From NCBI GenBank assembly GCA_026419785.1, contig JAODTK010005588.1, forward strand, positions 186,001-250,000: a stretch of 64,000 nucleotides of DNA. Direction: 5' to 3'. Position 1 is the first letter of the stretch, and each line of letters starts with the position of its first letter. Below are positions 39,394 to 51,280 of this stretch, one piece after another. Below the pieces are notes generated by a model, which worked only from the letters and a program-made list of their open reading frames with translations, was not told the origin of the DNA and made no database searches. The stretch comes from Sclerodactyla briareus. Lineage: Eukaryota > Echinodermata > Holothuroidea > Dendrochirotida > Sclerodactylidae. The translations under genes were made by a program, and so were the position numbers.

Positions 39394-39545
39394 GTGTATG
39401 GTTAGCACGATCGGTTTAGAGCGTTGGCTTCCCACCGAAGATGGGGTTCAACATAGTGGAGGCGCTCAGCGGGGTAGATCCAAAGTGGAACATTTAATGT
39501 TGCCGTATGCGTGTGCCACCCCCCCCCCCCCCCCCCCTCTCTTTT
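39394..39545 (+). mobile_element. Candidate tRNA-derived SINE
   Basis: The segment GGTTTAGAGCGTTGGCTTCC followed by CCACCGAAGATGGGGTTCAA reads like a tRNA D-arm, anticodon region and T-loop. It has an A-box-like TAGAGCGTTGG and a B-box-like GGTTCAA at tRNA-like spacing. A non-tRNA body and 19 consecutive C (39,519-39,537) follow. This is typical of a tRNA-headed SINE transcribed by RNA polymerase III. The T-loop is imperfect and no acceptor stem is evident, so it is not a functional tRNA gene. Confidence 0.5.
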
Positions 39546-39612
39546 CCCTCCTCACCCCCTCCCCGCCCTTACGTTAAGGCACTGCCAAAGAAGTAGGACC
39601 TGTGTTGTTTTT

Positions 39613-39990
39613 AGCTGCGAGCAAGCAGCTCTACAAGTCATATGTCTCTCCGTTCGTTCGTTAGTTCGTTTGTTAGTTCGTTCGTTTGTACGATCTCTTC
39701 TCCACATTCACTCATAATTTCTAAACGGTTCGTTTCGATCAGGTTGAAACTTGGTGGGTGGATGGAGCATGCCACTGGCTAGGCTGTGTCACATTTTTGT
39801 TTGCATAGTATAATTAGATTTTAAATAACTCTAATAAGTCTACCCACCACAGCCAGTCCCATCGGGCTCTCTGTTAGAGAGAATTGTTTACATCGATGAC
39901 CTAGAAATGTGGGTCTTCATTTCGCAATGAACTGCATTGAAAATGATGTATCTGTCAACACACCACGCTCTAGTTTCTGTTTGCTGTGAA
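39613..39990 (+). repeat. Hairpin/TTCG interspersed repeat, copy A
   Basis: The copy begins with AGCTGCGAGCAAGCAGCT, an imperfect 6-bp-stem hairpin, then CTACAAGTCAT. A TTCG/GTTC-rich tract (39,651-39,690) and the block GATCAGGTTGAAACTTGG follow. A GTTTGCATAG...TTAGATTTTAA block and a distal CTGTCAACACA...CACGCT block (to about 39,986) complete it. Each block recurs in the copies at 41.9, 47.1 and 61.3-61.8 kb. No coding capacity is evident. See findings for the possible element type. Confidence 0.75.
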
Positions 39991-40572
39991 AACGGGTAAC
40001 GCAGAAGGAGTTTCTACATTTGTGTGTTTACTTTACATGGTTTTTGTTTCAATAGTGTCCTCGTCAGATCTACCAATAATTGAGATTCCAGCAGTAAGAG
40101 GAGAGAGGTTTTTGTTCTGGGGAGGCATAGGAGTGCATGTTAGAGCTAAAAATCAATTTCTCAATCAGTCAACCGACCCTACACCTACGGCAAATTTACC
40201 CGCAGCTAGCAAGACATTTACGGTTGCGCTTTTTTCAGCAATAAATAAGTGTAGTAAACAAGTCTGGTTCAATGTTTGGTGATTAATGATTTTTCTTCTG
40301 GATGTATGCTTATGTATGCCGTGGGTTTTGCTTGGAAATGCTTTGGGTTGTGGTTAGACTCAAATTTTCCCTCAGCGACGTTCTCTTCAGGATGGAGAAA
40401 GTTCCATACGAGCCCTTCACACCTGGGACAAATCACGAAAATGTTCTCGCTGCAAGCCATGCTCGAGACTTTCTTTTAACCCACGACATTTGTTTGACAA
40501 GCACCGCGCCCGACCGAGTCGTTCCGAAAGGTTGTCGACGAGAATCGTCTCCTTGCTCTCGCGGGGGAGCTG

Positions 40573-40855
40573 GCTATAGCTATCGACACTCAAGGATGCT
40601 CACCTCAATTTGACCATCCAACTGGACCACTGGCGGTTCCCGGCTTCCCGGTACGTACGGGGGGGGGGGGGGGGGGTCCAATCTTTACTTTACTCTTCTA
40701 GCGTCCCGGGTCTTTGGGCGCATCACCAGGTCTATCTCGGCACACACCTCCTTCGACAGAGAATCGCAGTTTATGCCTACATCGATGATGGTTGTTTGAA
40801 AGTGGCCCAGAACAGGAGAACAGAACGATGCATGATGACACGGCGACCGTGGTAG
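40573..40855 (+). pseudogene. Reverse transcriptase remnant, DIRS-like (tentative)
   Basis: One frame open from 40,580 to 40,855 contains LKDAHLNLTIQLDHW (40,589-40,633), resembling RT motif A (DLKDAY type). About 60 residues later it contains AVYAYIDDGCLKVA (YIDDG at 40,778-40,792), resembling RT motif C. The expected residues ahead of motif A (AIAID) lie just upstream in another frame (40,573-40,587), one base out of phase. Between A and C, an alternative frame reads ASRVFGRITRSI, like the FGL-AP-VF region of DIRS/LTR-type RTs. A run of 18 G (40,659-40,676) sits between. The D-(L)KDA and Y-x-DDG pattern fits DIRS-like tyrosine-recombinase retroelements better than LINEs. The copy is frameshifted and fragmentary. 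A chance resemblance cannot be excluded without a database search. Confidence 0.45.
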
Positions 40856-40916
40856 CCCTCCATCCACAGCTCAGGGACGAAATCGCCTCCGGAGCCGTCT
40901 CAGACCATAACTTTAC

Positions 40917-41150
40917 CTAGGCGCGACCCTCGACTTCTCTTCGGTGTGGTTCGATCGTCGGTTCGAATGACGCCTCCATTCGACGCCTTCCCCATAGTAT
41001 CTTTGCAGGTACCGTTTGTTCCTGCTGAGGCGAATCGCGAGAGGGCAACAGGTTCCATCTTTTAGGTATTTCGTATGACCGGACAGGATTCGGACCAAGA
41101 TTTCTAGGGTGGAAGGCCCTCCCAATTTGCCAACCACTAGGTGCCAAACA
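40917..41150 (-). mobile_element. Candidate tRNA-derived SINE (minus strand)
   Basis: Read on the minus strand, CACCTAGTGGTTGGCAAATT (ending near 41,125) resembles a tRNA A-box region. About 40 bases later, TCTTGGTCCGAATCCTGTCC (41,081-41,100) closely matches the B-box consensus GGTTCGANTCC. About 160 bp of unrelated body follows to around 40,917. This is the layout of a tRNA-headed SINE. No acceptor-stem pairing or CCA was seen, so I do not call a tRNA gene. It abuts the RT remnant at 40.6-40.9 kb. Confidence 0.55.
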
Positions 41151-41877
41151 CTTGTGGACTATTACCGCGTCTTTCCTGAAAAACACGGTCTCAAACACGG
41201 CTCCACGTAGTTCGTATGATTGGTTCGCCGTTGGGATTACATGGCGAATCATCACCATGTTATATTATTTCAATATACCTGATGGCAATCGTGCCGAGTG
41301 TCGCTATGTTTTCTAGCTTCCAAATTTCTACCTGGAACCATCGACCATTCTCTACGTGTTTATGCATAACATCGTGAATATTGTGTTTCTATACATCCTT
41401 TAGAAGTTATAAGATCAAGTTGCCCCATTCGTGATGCTTTCTCCGAAGTGCCAATGGTGTGAGCAGGAGATCGATTGAAGTTAGATAATGAGGAATCACT
41501 TATTTACACCGCTCTCTCATTCCCCGTGGGTGCGCAAAGATCGATTTCCTTCGATGGTTGCCTAATTTGAATATCATTTGAAACCAATTAAATTAATGAG
41601 TATTCAAGGAAGTTGCTTCAAAGGGAAATAGTTCATCGATAGTAGGGTATTCATTGAACATAAATTCCTAGGACCACAATAGATAAATTCCGTCATCTAC
41701 TACAGTATTATTAGACAACAATGCGCATACAATGATGCGAACGTGCAAAGAATGTTTACACATACAGGTCATCTATCCTCCAATTTCGAATAATAATATG
41801 GCTATTTCTTACTATGGGAACACACCAATATCTATAGAGGGCTATTCGTGTACGTGGTGACAGAACAAGGGCCGGGT
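41151..41877. other. Non-coding stretch, nothing recognised
   Basis: No motif, repeat or open frame of note between the SINE-like segment and copy C of the hairpin/TTCG family. Confidence 0.45.
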
Positions 41878-42575
41878 AAGCAGCTCATCATGTTTCTTCG
41901 TCCGCCCGGGTGGATGAAGCATGTCAGTGACTGGGCTGTGTTACGTTTTTGTTTGAATAGTGTGATAAGATTTTGATTGAATGCAATTAATTGCCCCATC
42001 AGTCTCCCTACAGCAATTCCCTACAGTAATTCCCTTGAGCTCACTGTGAGGGAGGTTTGTTAATTCTTCCCTATCTCTGCAAAAGGCAGCCGATATAAGG
42101 ATACTGTTTATTTATCACTATCCCACTGAGGGTGGAATTAATAGAAGACATAGGGAGGGGGGGGGGGTGTGTTGGAAAGACCTGCTATCACTTTTTTTAT
42201 GTAGGTGCTGGCTGGATTTGGCCCTGTGTGGAACTACGTCCATGATGGAATGAATTGAGGGGCTCACAGGCTGTTCCAGTGTTGTTCCAGTTGTTCACTG
42301 CTACAGTGTATTTCCACGGTTCACTGGCTAACCCTACAGGCCTATAAATTAGTTGTGCTGGGTACATATAAGGTTGTGCTGGGCCCCTATAGCATATTTG
42401 GCCAATTTAGTCAACATGTTCAGTCATTCCAAGGTGATGTCAGTAAGGGTCAGTTTAATGTGAACAAACAATAAATGTGAAATGGTGGAGAACATGCAGT
42501 GTATTCGCCAGAGGAATTTTGCCGTCCGCAGTTACCAAGACGTTTCGAACTTGCGCTTGTTTTACAAACAACTTG
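41878..42575 (+). repeat. Hairpin/TTCG interspersed repeat, copy C
   Basis: The 5' hairpin is reduced to AAGCAGCT. The central TTCG tract is deleted, so TTCGTCCGCCCGGGTGGATG joins directly to the GCATGTCAGTGACTGGGCTG block shared with copies A and D. A distal module at 42,421-42,570 (CAGTCATTCCAAGGTGATGT ... ATGTGAACAAAC ... GTATTCGCCA) matches copy B at 47,805-47,970. Runs of G at 42,157-42,167 interrupt the middle. Confidence 0.7.
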
Positions 42576-45500
42576 GCAACACCAAGAGGGTCCATATGTG
42601 TTAATATGTGTTGTTGCTGGACTGTTTTCCATTTATGTATAAGGGTTGGAAACTATAAGTGTGATTCAAAATCCATCCGGAGGCAGCAGGGAAAAAAGGC
42701 CGGCGTTCGTTATGGCCGTTGCATCTTCGACAATTCCAAGGGACTTTAACTTAAAATCAGCTAGCTGAAAGAGATATGCAGAAAACGCATCAATAAGTTC
42801 GAAGAAACCTAGGCTCATTCGGTGCCGAGCCCTGTGAAGTGACTTACAGACTGACGGACTGGAAGATTCCTTCCGAACGATGTCCTTCCGTGATGACCTC
42901 GTGGCTTGAGACATCACGATAGGGAATGATTCGCATTACGGAATAAATAGGAAGTAGGTCTGCGTTATACGGCTATAAAGGTATGTTATGTTTATACTGG
43001 CAATAAGGAACGTGACCCTAGGAACACATTCCAACCAGTGTTTGCAGTGCATTCTACTCGCAAAGGGCCACTGAAAGTGAATATAAGTCTCATGGCAGGA
43101 GCTGCTGATTGTCTAAAATATAAGTCCACTCTTCAACATATTTCAACTATATGTGACGTATCAATCTATCATTAGTAGGGGCCTATGTAAAAACGTTAAT
43201 CTCTAATGACCAAACATCAGTTCGTCGGAGCAATGCTGTTCGTGATTATAGAAGAAATGTAAACATTTTGGAGTTATAATGGTTTTGGTTTGTTTTGTGT
43301 GTCATATCACACATAAAGCAGAATTCTGTATCTACTGTCCTTCCTATAAGTTATGAACAAAATTGTGTTAATGAAGAATATGAGTTTGCACTCCACACTA
43401 CCTGTCCGTCCAGGTCACGGACATCTTGACTGTACGACGGGGCGACACCTAAGCATTTCCAATGACACGTCAGACGAACTCGCGCGAGCGTTCGCCTCGA
43501 GCAATCGAATTCATGTGGGCGTAATGGTTGTAAAACTGCATGGGGAGGCAGCAATAGTATTTTTCGGAGAGCAGGAAGGCAGCTCTTCAAAATTTGAAAT
43601 ACAAACAAGAATCTGTCACTAGGGCTCAGTAATTCCTTCATTCGTTTTCCAGAAGCCTCTAACAGACACCGAAACATATGGAATGACGCACTAGCTCTCA
43701 TGGACAACATGTAAAATGCTTTGAAAAAATCTTCATTTTGACGAGGAAGGACACCATCTGGATGAAACATGGGTTCCCTTTATATAACATGAAGAAGAAT
43801 ACTAACATAATTTCGTCATTATTACATGAACATACCTATTGTATCTACAAGACCGCATCACTTCCGGCGTGCCCCAAAACTAACATAGTTCATGTACTAA
43901 TCATGAGGAGCATACACCGTGGTGGAGAATGCGTTGTTGATGCTTGCTGAACAAATTCTTGATTGACATTCGAGTCCAAAGTGTTCGATGGCCCCTAAAT
44001 AATGCTCATGGTAACAGAGTACCCTCGGGGATTCATACTCATTTTTAATTGATTAATTTCGGCGCTCTCACACACGCATCATATCCAAACACAGCGGGCC
44101 GGCCGGGCGCGCGCTGGAAGTATGACGTTAGTATGGGACTTGAACTGCCAGCAAGAGGAATCAACGATTGAAGGAATTGAGTTCGAATAACATATAAGTT
44201 TGTTGGAGACAAATTAGAGTGGAACATGGAAATGTTGGAGGAGATTTACGTCGTTTTCCTCTCATTGATAGGTTCCTTGTTGGTTTGATTGGTTGGTTTG
44301 ATTGGTTTGTTCGAATCTGTTGATTGTCATTCAATGCAGAGTAGTAGGACCCCTAAGCTATTTACTACAGTATATGAATATCACTAGCCCTAAATGTACT
44401 TCTGTACAGCGCACTATGCTATGCAACAGTACAGACTAGATGCACAAGAACCTACGCAGTGTGAACTGTCGCAAGTAGGTCCAGGCCTAGTTCACAGTAC
44501 AAACCAATTGAGATCACTAGTGCCAAGTGTCAAGTCTAGCGAAGGTCATGTATGATCACAGCACAAGGTACATGAGAGGGCCTAGCCTGTCAGTGACGTT
44601 GAAAACATTTCATGTTATTAGTTTTGAATTAGAAAAGACTGGGGGCAACTTCTGGTTGCCAGATGTCTTTTTATGATTGATATGAATATGTGTAGGCTGC
44701 CCATGCCCAGCTGTTAATAGTCGACGCGATGGCCCGCGACTGTGTATTCTGACTCCGATACGTAGCACTAACCTACATTACACAGTTGCCGAGGGGTACA
44801 CATCGAAACTTCGGTTATAGCTAAGATACAAACACGAAAAGACAGCCCGATTCTTATGTTCGAAATGTTCTGCTCGAAAGAAAATGTTACGAAATAAAGT
44901 ATGTTCTCTTCGTTTCGAGGGGATGCCATCTAATTTAACTGGGAGTTCAATATTTTACTGTGCGGATAACGACGACCGTGCCATGTAGGGGAACATACCA
45001 TACCTGGTCCTGAGTATTATCACGCCAAAAAATGTGGGGGGATTCAATGCCGTGAAACTTTTCCTGGGCCGTGAACGCAATACCCTTCCAACCAACGTTT
45101 ATACGGCGGATTCACACTCCGGGGGTGTAGTTTGTTTATATCTTCAAGCAATGAACAGTGTGTTTTGTTACGTATCTATTCCCTACAAAAGTCGTTCAGC
45201 CATTACAGTCACTGAATATTTGGAGCATCAGTGTAGACTTAGTATTGGAGTGTTCATTCCAATAGACCCGCACTGCGCAAATGAATACACACAAGTATGC
45301 ACGTTTATGAGAGCCACTTGGTGGCGGAACGTACAGCGTGGTATATTATAACTCACCAATAACTGAATCAGCGGAATAGAATTGCACGCCAGCAAACGTA
45401 TGGAAGAGCGATCGACGAAACCAACATAGAGTATCTAGCCAGATGAAACAATTTCAGTCCTGCTAAACCGCAGTTAGGACACAAATCCAAAGTTGAACAA

Positions 45501-46271
45501 AATGTAAATGCGCTCCTTCTCGAACTGAGCTGTATTAAATTGCCTCCGCGACGCATAGTTATCCAAGCACAAAAAACAACTGACAGATTTTAAGTCCGAA
45601 AGAATCATTCCTATGTCAACTGTAAAAGCTGTTAAGCAGATGTGCTTAGATAGTATAGATTAACGCATTCATACGAATATGACGTGTTACGTTGGATGGG
45701 CATCGACTTGATGGTTGTCTAAAAGTAGAGGTTACCTAACTTTACATTTGAAATAAATGGATAATATGTTCGTCATGAAATCTTTTATACCCAGTATTAT
45801 CATTATGTTCTTATTTGTTGTTAATATCAAACTGATGCATATCGTCTAGTAGTTCAAAGCGCTCGAACGATAACAAAGAGTCAAGAAGAAATTTGGGTAT
45901 ACGTTCGTCAGTAGAAAGGAGTCTCAATGCTAATTAGAGGCACAATGGATGAAATACTACACATGTCTAGTGGCAGGATACCCCAGAACTCAATATCGTT
46001 TTCCTCCCATTGGAAGTTCAACATATCATACACAGGCAATTCATTTTTCGGAGGAAGATATTTCTTCAGGTATAAGGAGTTGGTAAAAACAATCGCTACA
46101 ATTTTCTAGCCTTTCGAATGAAGTACCTCATTCTATTTTGAAGACATTGACGAGAGAACAGTTGCGGGTTATGTTATTCTAACATGAATTTAGATTCATG
46201 TTTAAAAAGAAACATGGGATATGTTCAAAAAATATTTGTTCTCATTTCATTCTTCTTAGCATGTAACCGTA
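42576..46271. other. Non-coding stretch, no gene supported
   Basis: The frames at 43,351-43,770 (139 codons, minus) and 45,034-45,351 (105 codons, plus) have no recognised domain, and the first overlaps frames on the other strand. A local TTGGTTTGATTGG duplication lies at about 44,280-44,310. Nothing else is recognised. Confidence 0.4.
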
Positions 46272-46410
46272 ACTAGTACTGTAGCGAGTCCGAGTCGAGT
46301 CGCGAGCAGTGAGTACGAAGTCGCGAGTCCAGTGCCGAGTGTGGTCCGAGTCGATCCAGTCCCAATGCTGATTCCGAGTCCGAGTCCATGTGTGATTTTG
46401 ACACCCTCTA
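46272..46410. repeat. GAGTC-rich degenerate repeat
   Basis: About 120 bp dominated by CGAGTC/CCGAGTC words (for example GCGAGTCCGAGTCGAGTCGC), ending beside GACACCCTCTA. Its reverse complement resembles the ACTCGAGTC-rich ends of some hAT-type elements, and it is similar in style to the repeat at 62.7 kb. No partner end was found. Confidence 0.55.
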
Positions 46411-47078
46411 TGTAACTGCAACGAATGAGAACTTCAAAGGAACATCATCTAGGTCTAATCCGTGTTGTATCGGAGACTGGCAAATCCGCCACCAACACCA
46501 GAGGCATTCGACCCGACAATGACATAGCGACACTGGGTATCGGAATGGCCACACCGTTACCAGAAAGGTCCAACACCAACAGCCATCAACCCAACACTCT
46601 AAAACCATGTTTAGAATAACAATATTTTGCATCACTTCTGAAAAATGATCAAATGCTGAACACATAGCTGAATTGCTAAAAACGTAAAGTGTGTTATATT
46701 GCAAAAGTTGATTGCATATTCAACCAGATTCATACACATAACATTTAGCACTTCTGCATTATCCATCATATCTGCAATTAAGTTGAACGACCTACCACTT
46801 CTAACAGTATAGCATGCAAATCCAGAGCCTAGGCTAACTCTGAATTACTGCCTATTAGCTCTGAATCGTGCCCCTACCCCGGTCCAAGCCCGGTCTGTGC
46901 TTCACCGAAAGGCCTATTTATCTTCGCTAGACCCGGGCATCGCCTTCCTTCCTATGGAACAGTTGTAAAAGATGTAGATGATATCGCATTTTCTAATGTG
47001 ATGCTTCTCATTTCAAAATTTTGAAGTTGTGCTCGCTTTTTAGTTAAGTTAATTTGCTTTTCATCTCTTCTCAATTTC
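46411..47078. other. Non-coding stretch, nothing recognised
   Basis: Opposite-strand open frames overlap at 46,408-46,704. Neither contains a recognisable domain. Confidence 0.45.
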
Positions 47079-47985
47079 AGCTGCGGAGAAGCAGCTCTAC
47101 AAGTCATCATGTCTCACCTTCCGTTCGTTCGTTCGTTCGTTCGTTCGTTCGTTCGTCCGTTTTCGTTCGTCCCTTCTGTTCGTCACGTTCATTCATAACT
47201 TCTAAACCTGACATGCGATCAGGTTGAAATCTTGGGGGTGGAATGAACTTGCTACTTGGCTTATCCTTAGCTTACAATATGTTCGCATAGTGTTATTAGA
47301 TTTTAATTAAAGCCAATACTTACCCCATATTCCACCTTTATTTTGAGCTCTCCGCTGCCAGACAAGTTTGTTTACTTTCCTCCATCCTCTGCTGAGCAGT
47401 GGTTTCCTTACATCAGTACATGTACCAGTTCTGCAGAATAGTTGACAATAAAACCTATTGTCCAGGGGCAGATGATTTGTCTTTCATCGCATCTCGCACT
47501 AGTTTACATTAGAACCCCTCCCTGCCTCCACAGGGGATTTGTTTACATTACATCTCGGTTTTTTTGGTCCAATTCCTCTGTGGTGACTAGAAGGTGGCTT
47601 CCTCCCTCCCCCCCCCCCACCTAAACATGGCTTTTGATGGTACTTGTGGAGTGGTTCAACCCCTAATTAACCCCTTAACAAATGAGTGTCAACAAGACAA
47701 TGTTAGTATCATTTCTCTGTTGGGAAGTGTGTTTCACTGTTCAATGCCACCTGCTTTAGTGCTGGACACTGATAGCAAAGATTAGGCTAATGTGGTAGAA
47801 CTGTTCCAAGTCATTCCATGGTTATGACAGATGTCAGTAGAGGTGAGTTGAATGTGAACAAACGATAAATGGTGAGATGGCGAAAAAATGCAATGTATTC
47901 GCCACGAGATTTTTGCTGTCCGCACTACCAATACTTTCCGACTTGCACTTGTTCACTGTCCAGACGCATCACATTCGTTTTTGTT
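47079..47985 (+). repeat. Hairpin/TTCG interspersed repeat, copy B
   Basis: The copy starts with AGCTGCGGAGAAGCAGCT and CTACAAGTCATCATGTCTC, then a clean (GTTC)n run at 47,123-47,155. The GATCAGGTTGAAA block and a TTAGATTTTAATTAAAG block follow. A C-rich middle leads to the distal module at 47,805-47,970 shared with copy C. At about 900 bp this is the longest copy and may approximate the full element. Confidence 0.75.
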
Positions 47986-50184
47986 ACTGATATACTTATA
48001 TATTTTTTCTGCACTACTGTATCCATAATGACTGAGCATATTGTGTGTCACAAGCTAGGGTAACACTGCAGTTGTACATATCTAACTGTCGGCATATTAT
48101 GCCAGCCCACATCTTATATGACACACTCACGGCGGACTATCCTGTCCACTTTTCCCCGTCCAGTATAGGACCCAGTGGGTTGGGGCCGCTCACAGGGTCC
48201 CCCTGTAGTCATGGTATGGTATGGGATGTACCCCAGAGAGTTGGGGGAAGGGCCAGGCCGATCGCTTGCCTGGAGTTGCTGCTGGGTAGTTGCGGCTAGT
48301 TTTCGTTCCATGATGTGCTCCCATGAGTGAGTGTGTGAATGAGTTGGAGTGAAAAATATAGTGGGTATGTGAGTCTGCGCCTGCAAACTCGTGTCCACGG
48401 GTCAATTGCCACAACGGGCTCCTACAACATTGTTTTCTATAAAGACATTACACATGCTTAAAGTTTTGTTTTCACTAATAGTCCATAAATTGTGCACCAT
48501 ACACACCACAAGCTCATGACTCTCCAGGTTATTCTATACTAGTTCCATCCCTGGTACCCTTCAACCCTCATCTGAATGAGCCCCTGGCACTTACCTCGAA
48601 GTAAGTCTGCTAACCCTACTTACCACTCGTACCTTACACTAGTAACCCTCACACAACATTTTCATTTCAACATATTTGATATTTGCACAATCCGGTTCCG
48701 TCTTACTATTGGCGGTGTCTTAGCTCATAGTTCTGTGTAGCCTATTCCTCCGGCCACACTCCGGTCTCCATGGCTAATGTACGACGTAATTAATATCTAG
48801 CTTAATCTGGTCCAGAGAAACCCGACTGGCAGTTACCTTAGGCTCGGGTAATAGACCGTTTTTAAACATTATCTATGTATCATTCCAGGTCAATGCAAGA
48901 CCCCTCCAACCATTTAGTCAATGTGGTACCGTCGATGGGTAAGAATTCGAAATGTCCAAACCAGTTGCTTGTTTATTATCGGGCGCAACAGGTACCAAAA
49001 CACTACCAAGACAGATTTCTCGTCTCACAGAAGTGTCACCACTGCAGAAACAGCTTCCTCCATACAAATCTTCACCAACCCTAGAAAAATGCTCAGATAT
49101 CTTCAAGTCTAATACCTTCACGCAATAATATTGACCGATTTGCCGAAACAGCCTATTGTATTTTTCCGAAACAATTATCGGAACCTTTTGAGAATTGCTG
49201 TCGCATACCCTAGGGTAAAACCACAATAACTGGAATTAAATACCCATGAATGACAAGCGGAATTTTGGACCTCTATTAGCTGAAAGATGGTTAACATCAA
49301 ATTTATTCGAAACCCTACGCCAACTAATAAGTCAATCTATACGAATTTTAGACATAGTCTAAATACTTGCCGTACCTATGCTAAAAAAATTCTATCGGAG
49401 TCTCATTGATGAAATATCTCCCAGGGAAGGGTATGTGATAAGCATAAATAGATTCTCAATAAAACCAGACTACGATATGAAGTAAGTTTTATGTCGACGC
49501 TCCGCAGACGACGTTACTGTTCAAATGCAAACAGATTCCAGATAGTTAACAGTTCTTTCTCTTCATTGGCAGAAGATGACACAGCGAATCCCGATGGTCA
49601 CCGGGCCCCATATAGAATGCATACCTCATAGACGTTGTAATATTTGATATGTTTCACACTCCTGAAGAAGAAGTGCGACTATTATTACTAAAATTTAACA
49701 GTGGAAACATTCTGGATATGAGAAAATATCTAACGATATTCTAAAATACCAATAGTCAGATTGCGACCGTTGCCCCGTAATAATCTTCCTTCTCCAATTG
49801 TTCCAATCTCTCCATGGATAGTGATCCAAAGCTCTTTTTCAAATTATAGACCTCAGGCCGTCAATGTTTTTTTTAACAACAAACGTTTGAAGTGAATCTA
49901 GGGATTAATAAGAAAAAAGCAAAATGATCCGCAAAAAGCGTAGAAATCACTGGGGCTCGAATACATGCCCCGGAAGGGACCAGAAGACAGGGGGGGAAAG
50001 TGAAATCGATGTGTGAGAATCAGTGGACTTACAATCAGTTATGCGCGCCTATCTCTGATAGCACAAGCCTATGCATATCAGAGGATTCTAGTCAATGAAT
50101 TGGCATGAGCTGAGCATCTACAATGCTGACATGCGTGCGAAGCATCTCTACATGCGAATGATATACCGCAGTACATGACGACTG
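47986..50184. other. Non-coding stretch, no gene supported
   Basis: No recognisable domain. Near 49,945-49,985 the minus strand carries GTATTCGAGCCCC, weakly B-box-like, without a convincing A-box. Overlapping small frames at 48,875-49,226 lie on both strands. Confidence 0.4.
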
Positions 50185-51100
50185 ATGCCACATACATCAT
50201 ACATTGATCTCTCGAAAGCCTTCAATACTATTGATCACATTATTCTATTGAATAAGTTATACTATGGCGTTCGTGACTGGTCGCACAATTGGTTCGCAAG
50301 CTACTTGAAAAATCGTCAGCAATATGTCCAATATGCAAATACTTCATCTGTCCATGTTTTGTGTATCCACAGGTCTAGTTTGGACCACGTGTTTATCTAT
50401 ACATTGTTTATATATTCTCACGAGAAAATCCAACTTTATTCTTTTGCGGATGACACTACAGTATTTTATCCAGAAAAGAATCTAGTAGATCTAGTACATA
50501 CAGATGCAAATGCCACCATTGCCTTTTGATCATATCTGTGAATGGCTCAGATCGAATAGATTGACTCTAATTCATTGCAGACAAACGTATGATTTTTTTA
50601 TATCAGAATAAAGGATACTTTTGATATTTTGAACGGTAACCAATCACTGCATCCCCCAGTTTAACGTTTCTGGGATTACAAATCGATGAAAATTTAAAAT
50701 TGGCCGCATATACTGCATGTACACCCTTAACCAAAAAATATCTAGAATAAAGGTATAATAAATCATTTAAAATGCCATACTCACCAGGGATCTCTCCTTA
50801 CTTTATATAACACACTAGTCTACCGCATTTGACCTCAATCTCGAACTTCCTGGATAGAATCACTAGGGTTATTTATGTATACGTTCCATAGTGGCCTTTC
50901 CATTGCGTTCGAAAAAAAGTATTGTGTAATTCTTCGTTCCCTAATTTTTAATACACGAATAGACCTACGTATTCCCAGAACGGTCCCGGATCAGAATCAA
51001 ATCCGGAGAGCTGGTGTTTAACTCATGAATTCCTAAATCAAGACTTGAAAACGGCGAGAAGTTTTAAATGCTTTTAGAAGACTGTTCAAATTTCCTGCTC
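50185..51100 (+). mobile_element. Second LINE: RT fragment of a different Jockey/CR1-group family
   Basis: The translated plus strand gives SYIDLSKAFNTIDHIILLNK (50,197-50,256, first catalytic motif), then NWFASYLKNRQQYVQY. A damaged PQG-LGP block sits out of frame near 50,370. SFADDTTVFYP (about 50,441-50,472) follows, with the catalytic FADD intact, then CEWLRSNRLTL (about 50,533) and VKFLGLQIDENLKL (about 50,660-50,700). The C-terminal signature LKTARSFKCF lies near 51,045-51,075. The DLSKAFDTIDH form differs from the LDFQKAFDKVPHERL form of the other LINE, so it is a separate lineage. It is 5'-truncated and has several stops and frameshifts, so it is inactive. Confidence 0.82.
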
Positions 51101-51159
51101 CAATGTCACACACCCTCAAATATCGAATTAGTAACGTACATGACTCCATAGGTAATTGC

Positions 51160-51280
51160 TTCCTTTTTTCTTTTTTTTTCCTTTCTTTGTCCCCCTTCTG
51201 TTTTTTCCGAGTTTTTAACCCCCCCCTCCTTTTCTTAAGCTCTATCTCCAACACCCCCCCCCCTCCTTCCCTTGCATTGC
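51160..51280. repeat. Homopyrimidine tract with C runs
   Basis: The plus strand is nearly all T and C from about 51,160 to 51,275, including C runs near 51,220 and 51,254-51,263. It lies just 3' of the LINE fragment and may belong to its 3' UTR or tail. The lysine/arginine-rich reverse-strand frame across it is an artefact of this composition. Confidence 0.75.

Noticed and set aside
43351..43770. 139-codon minus-strand open frame
   Set aside because: No motif and overlapping plus-strand frames; considered chance.
49945..50060. Possible third tRNA-like segment on the minus strand
   Set aside because: B-box is weak and no convincing A-box or cloverleaf pairing was seen.
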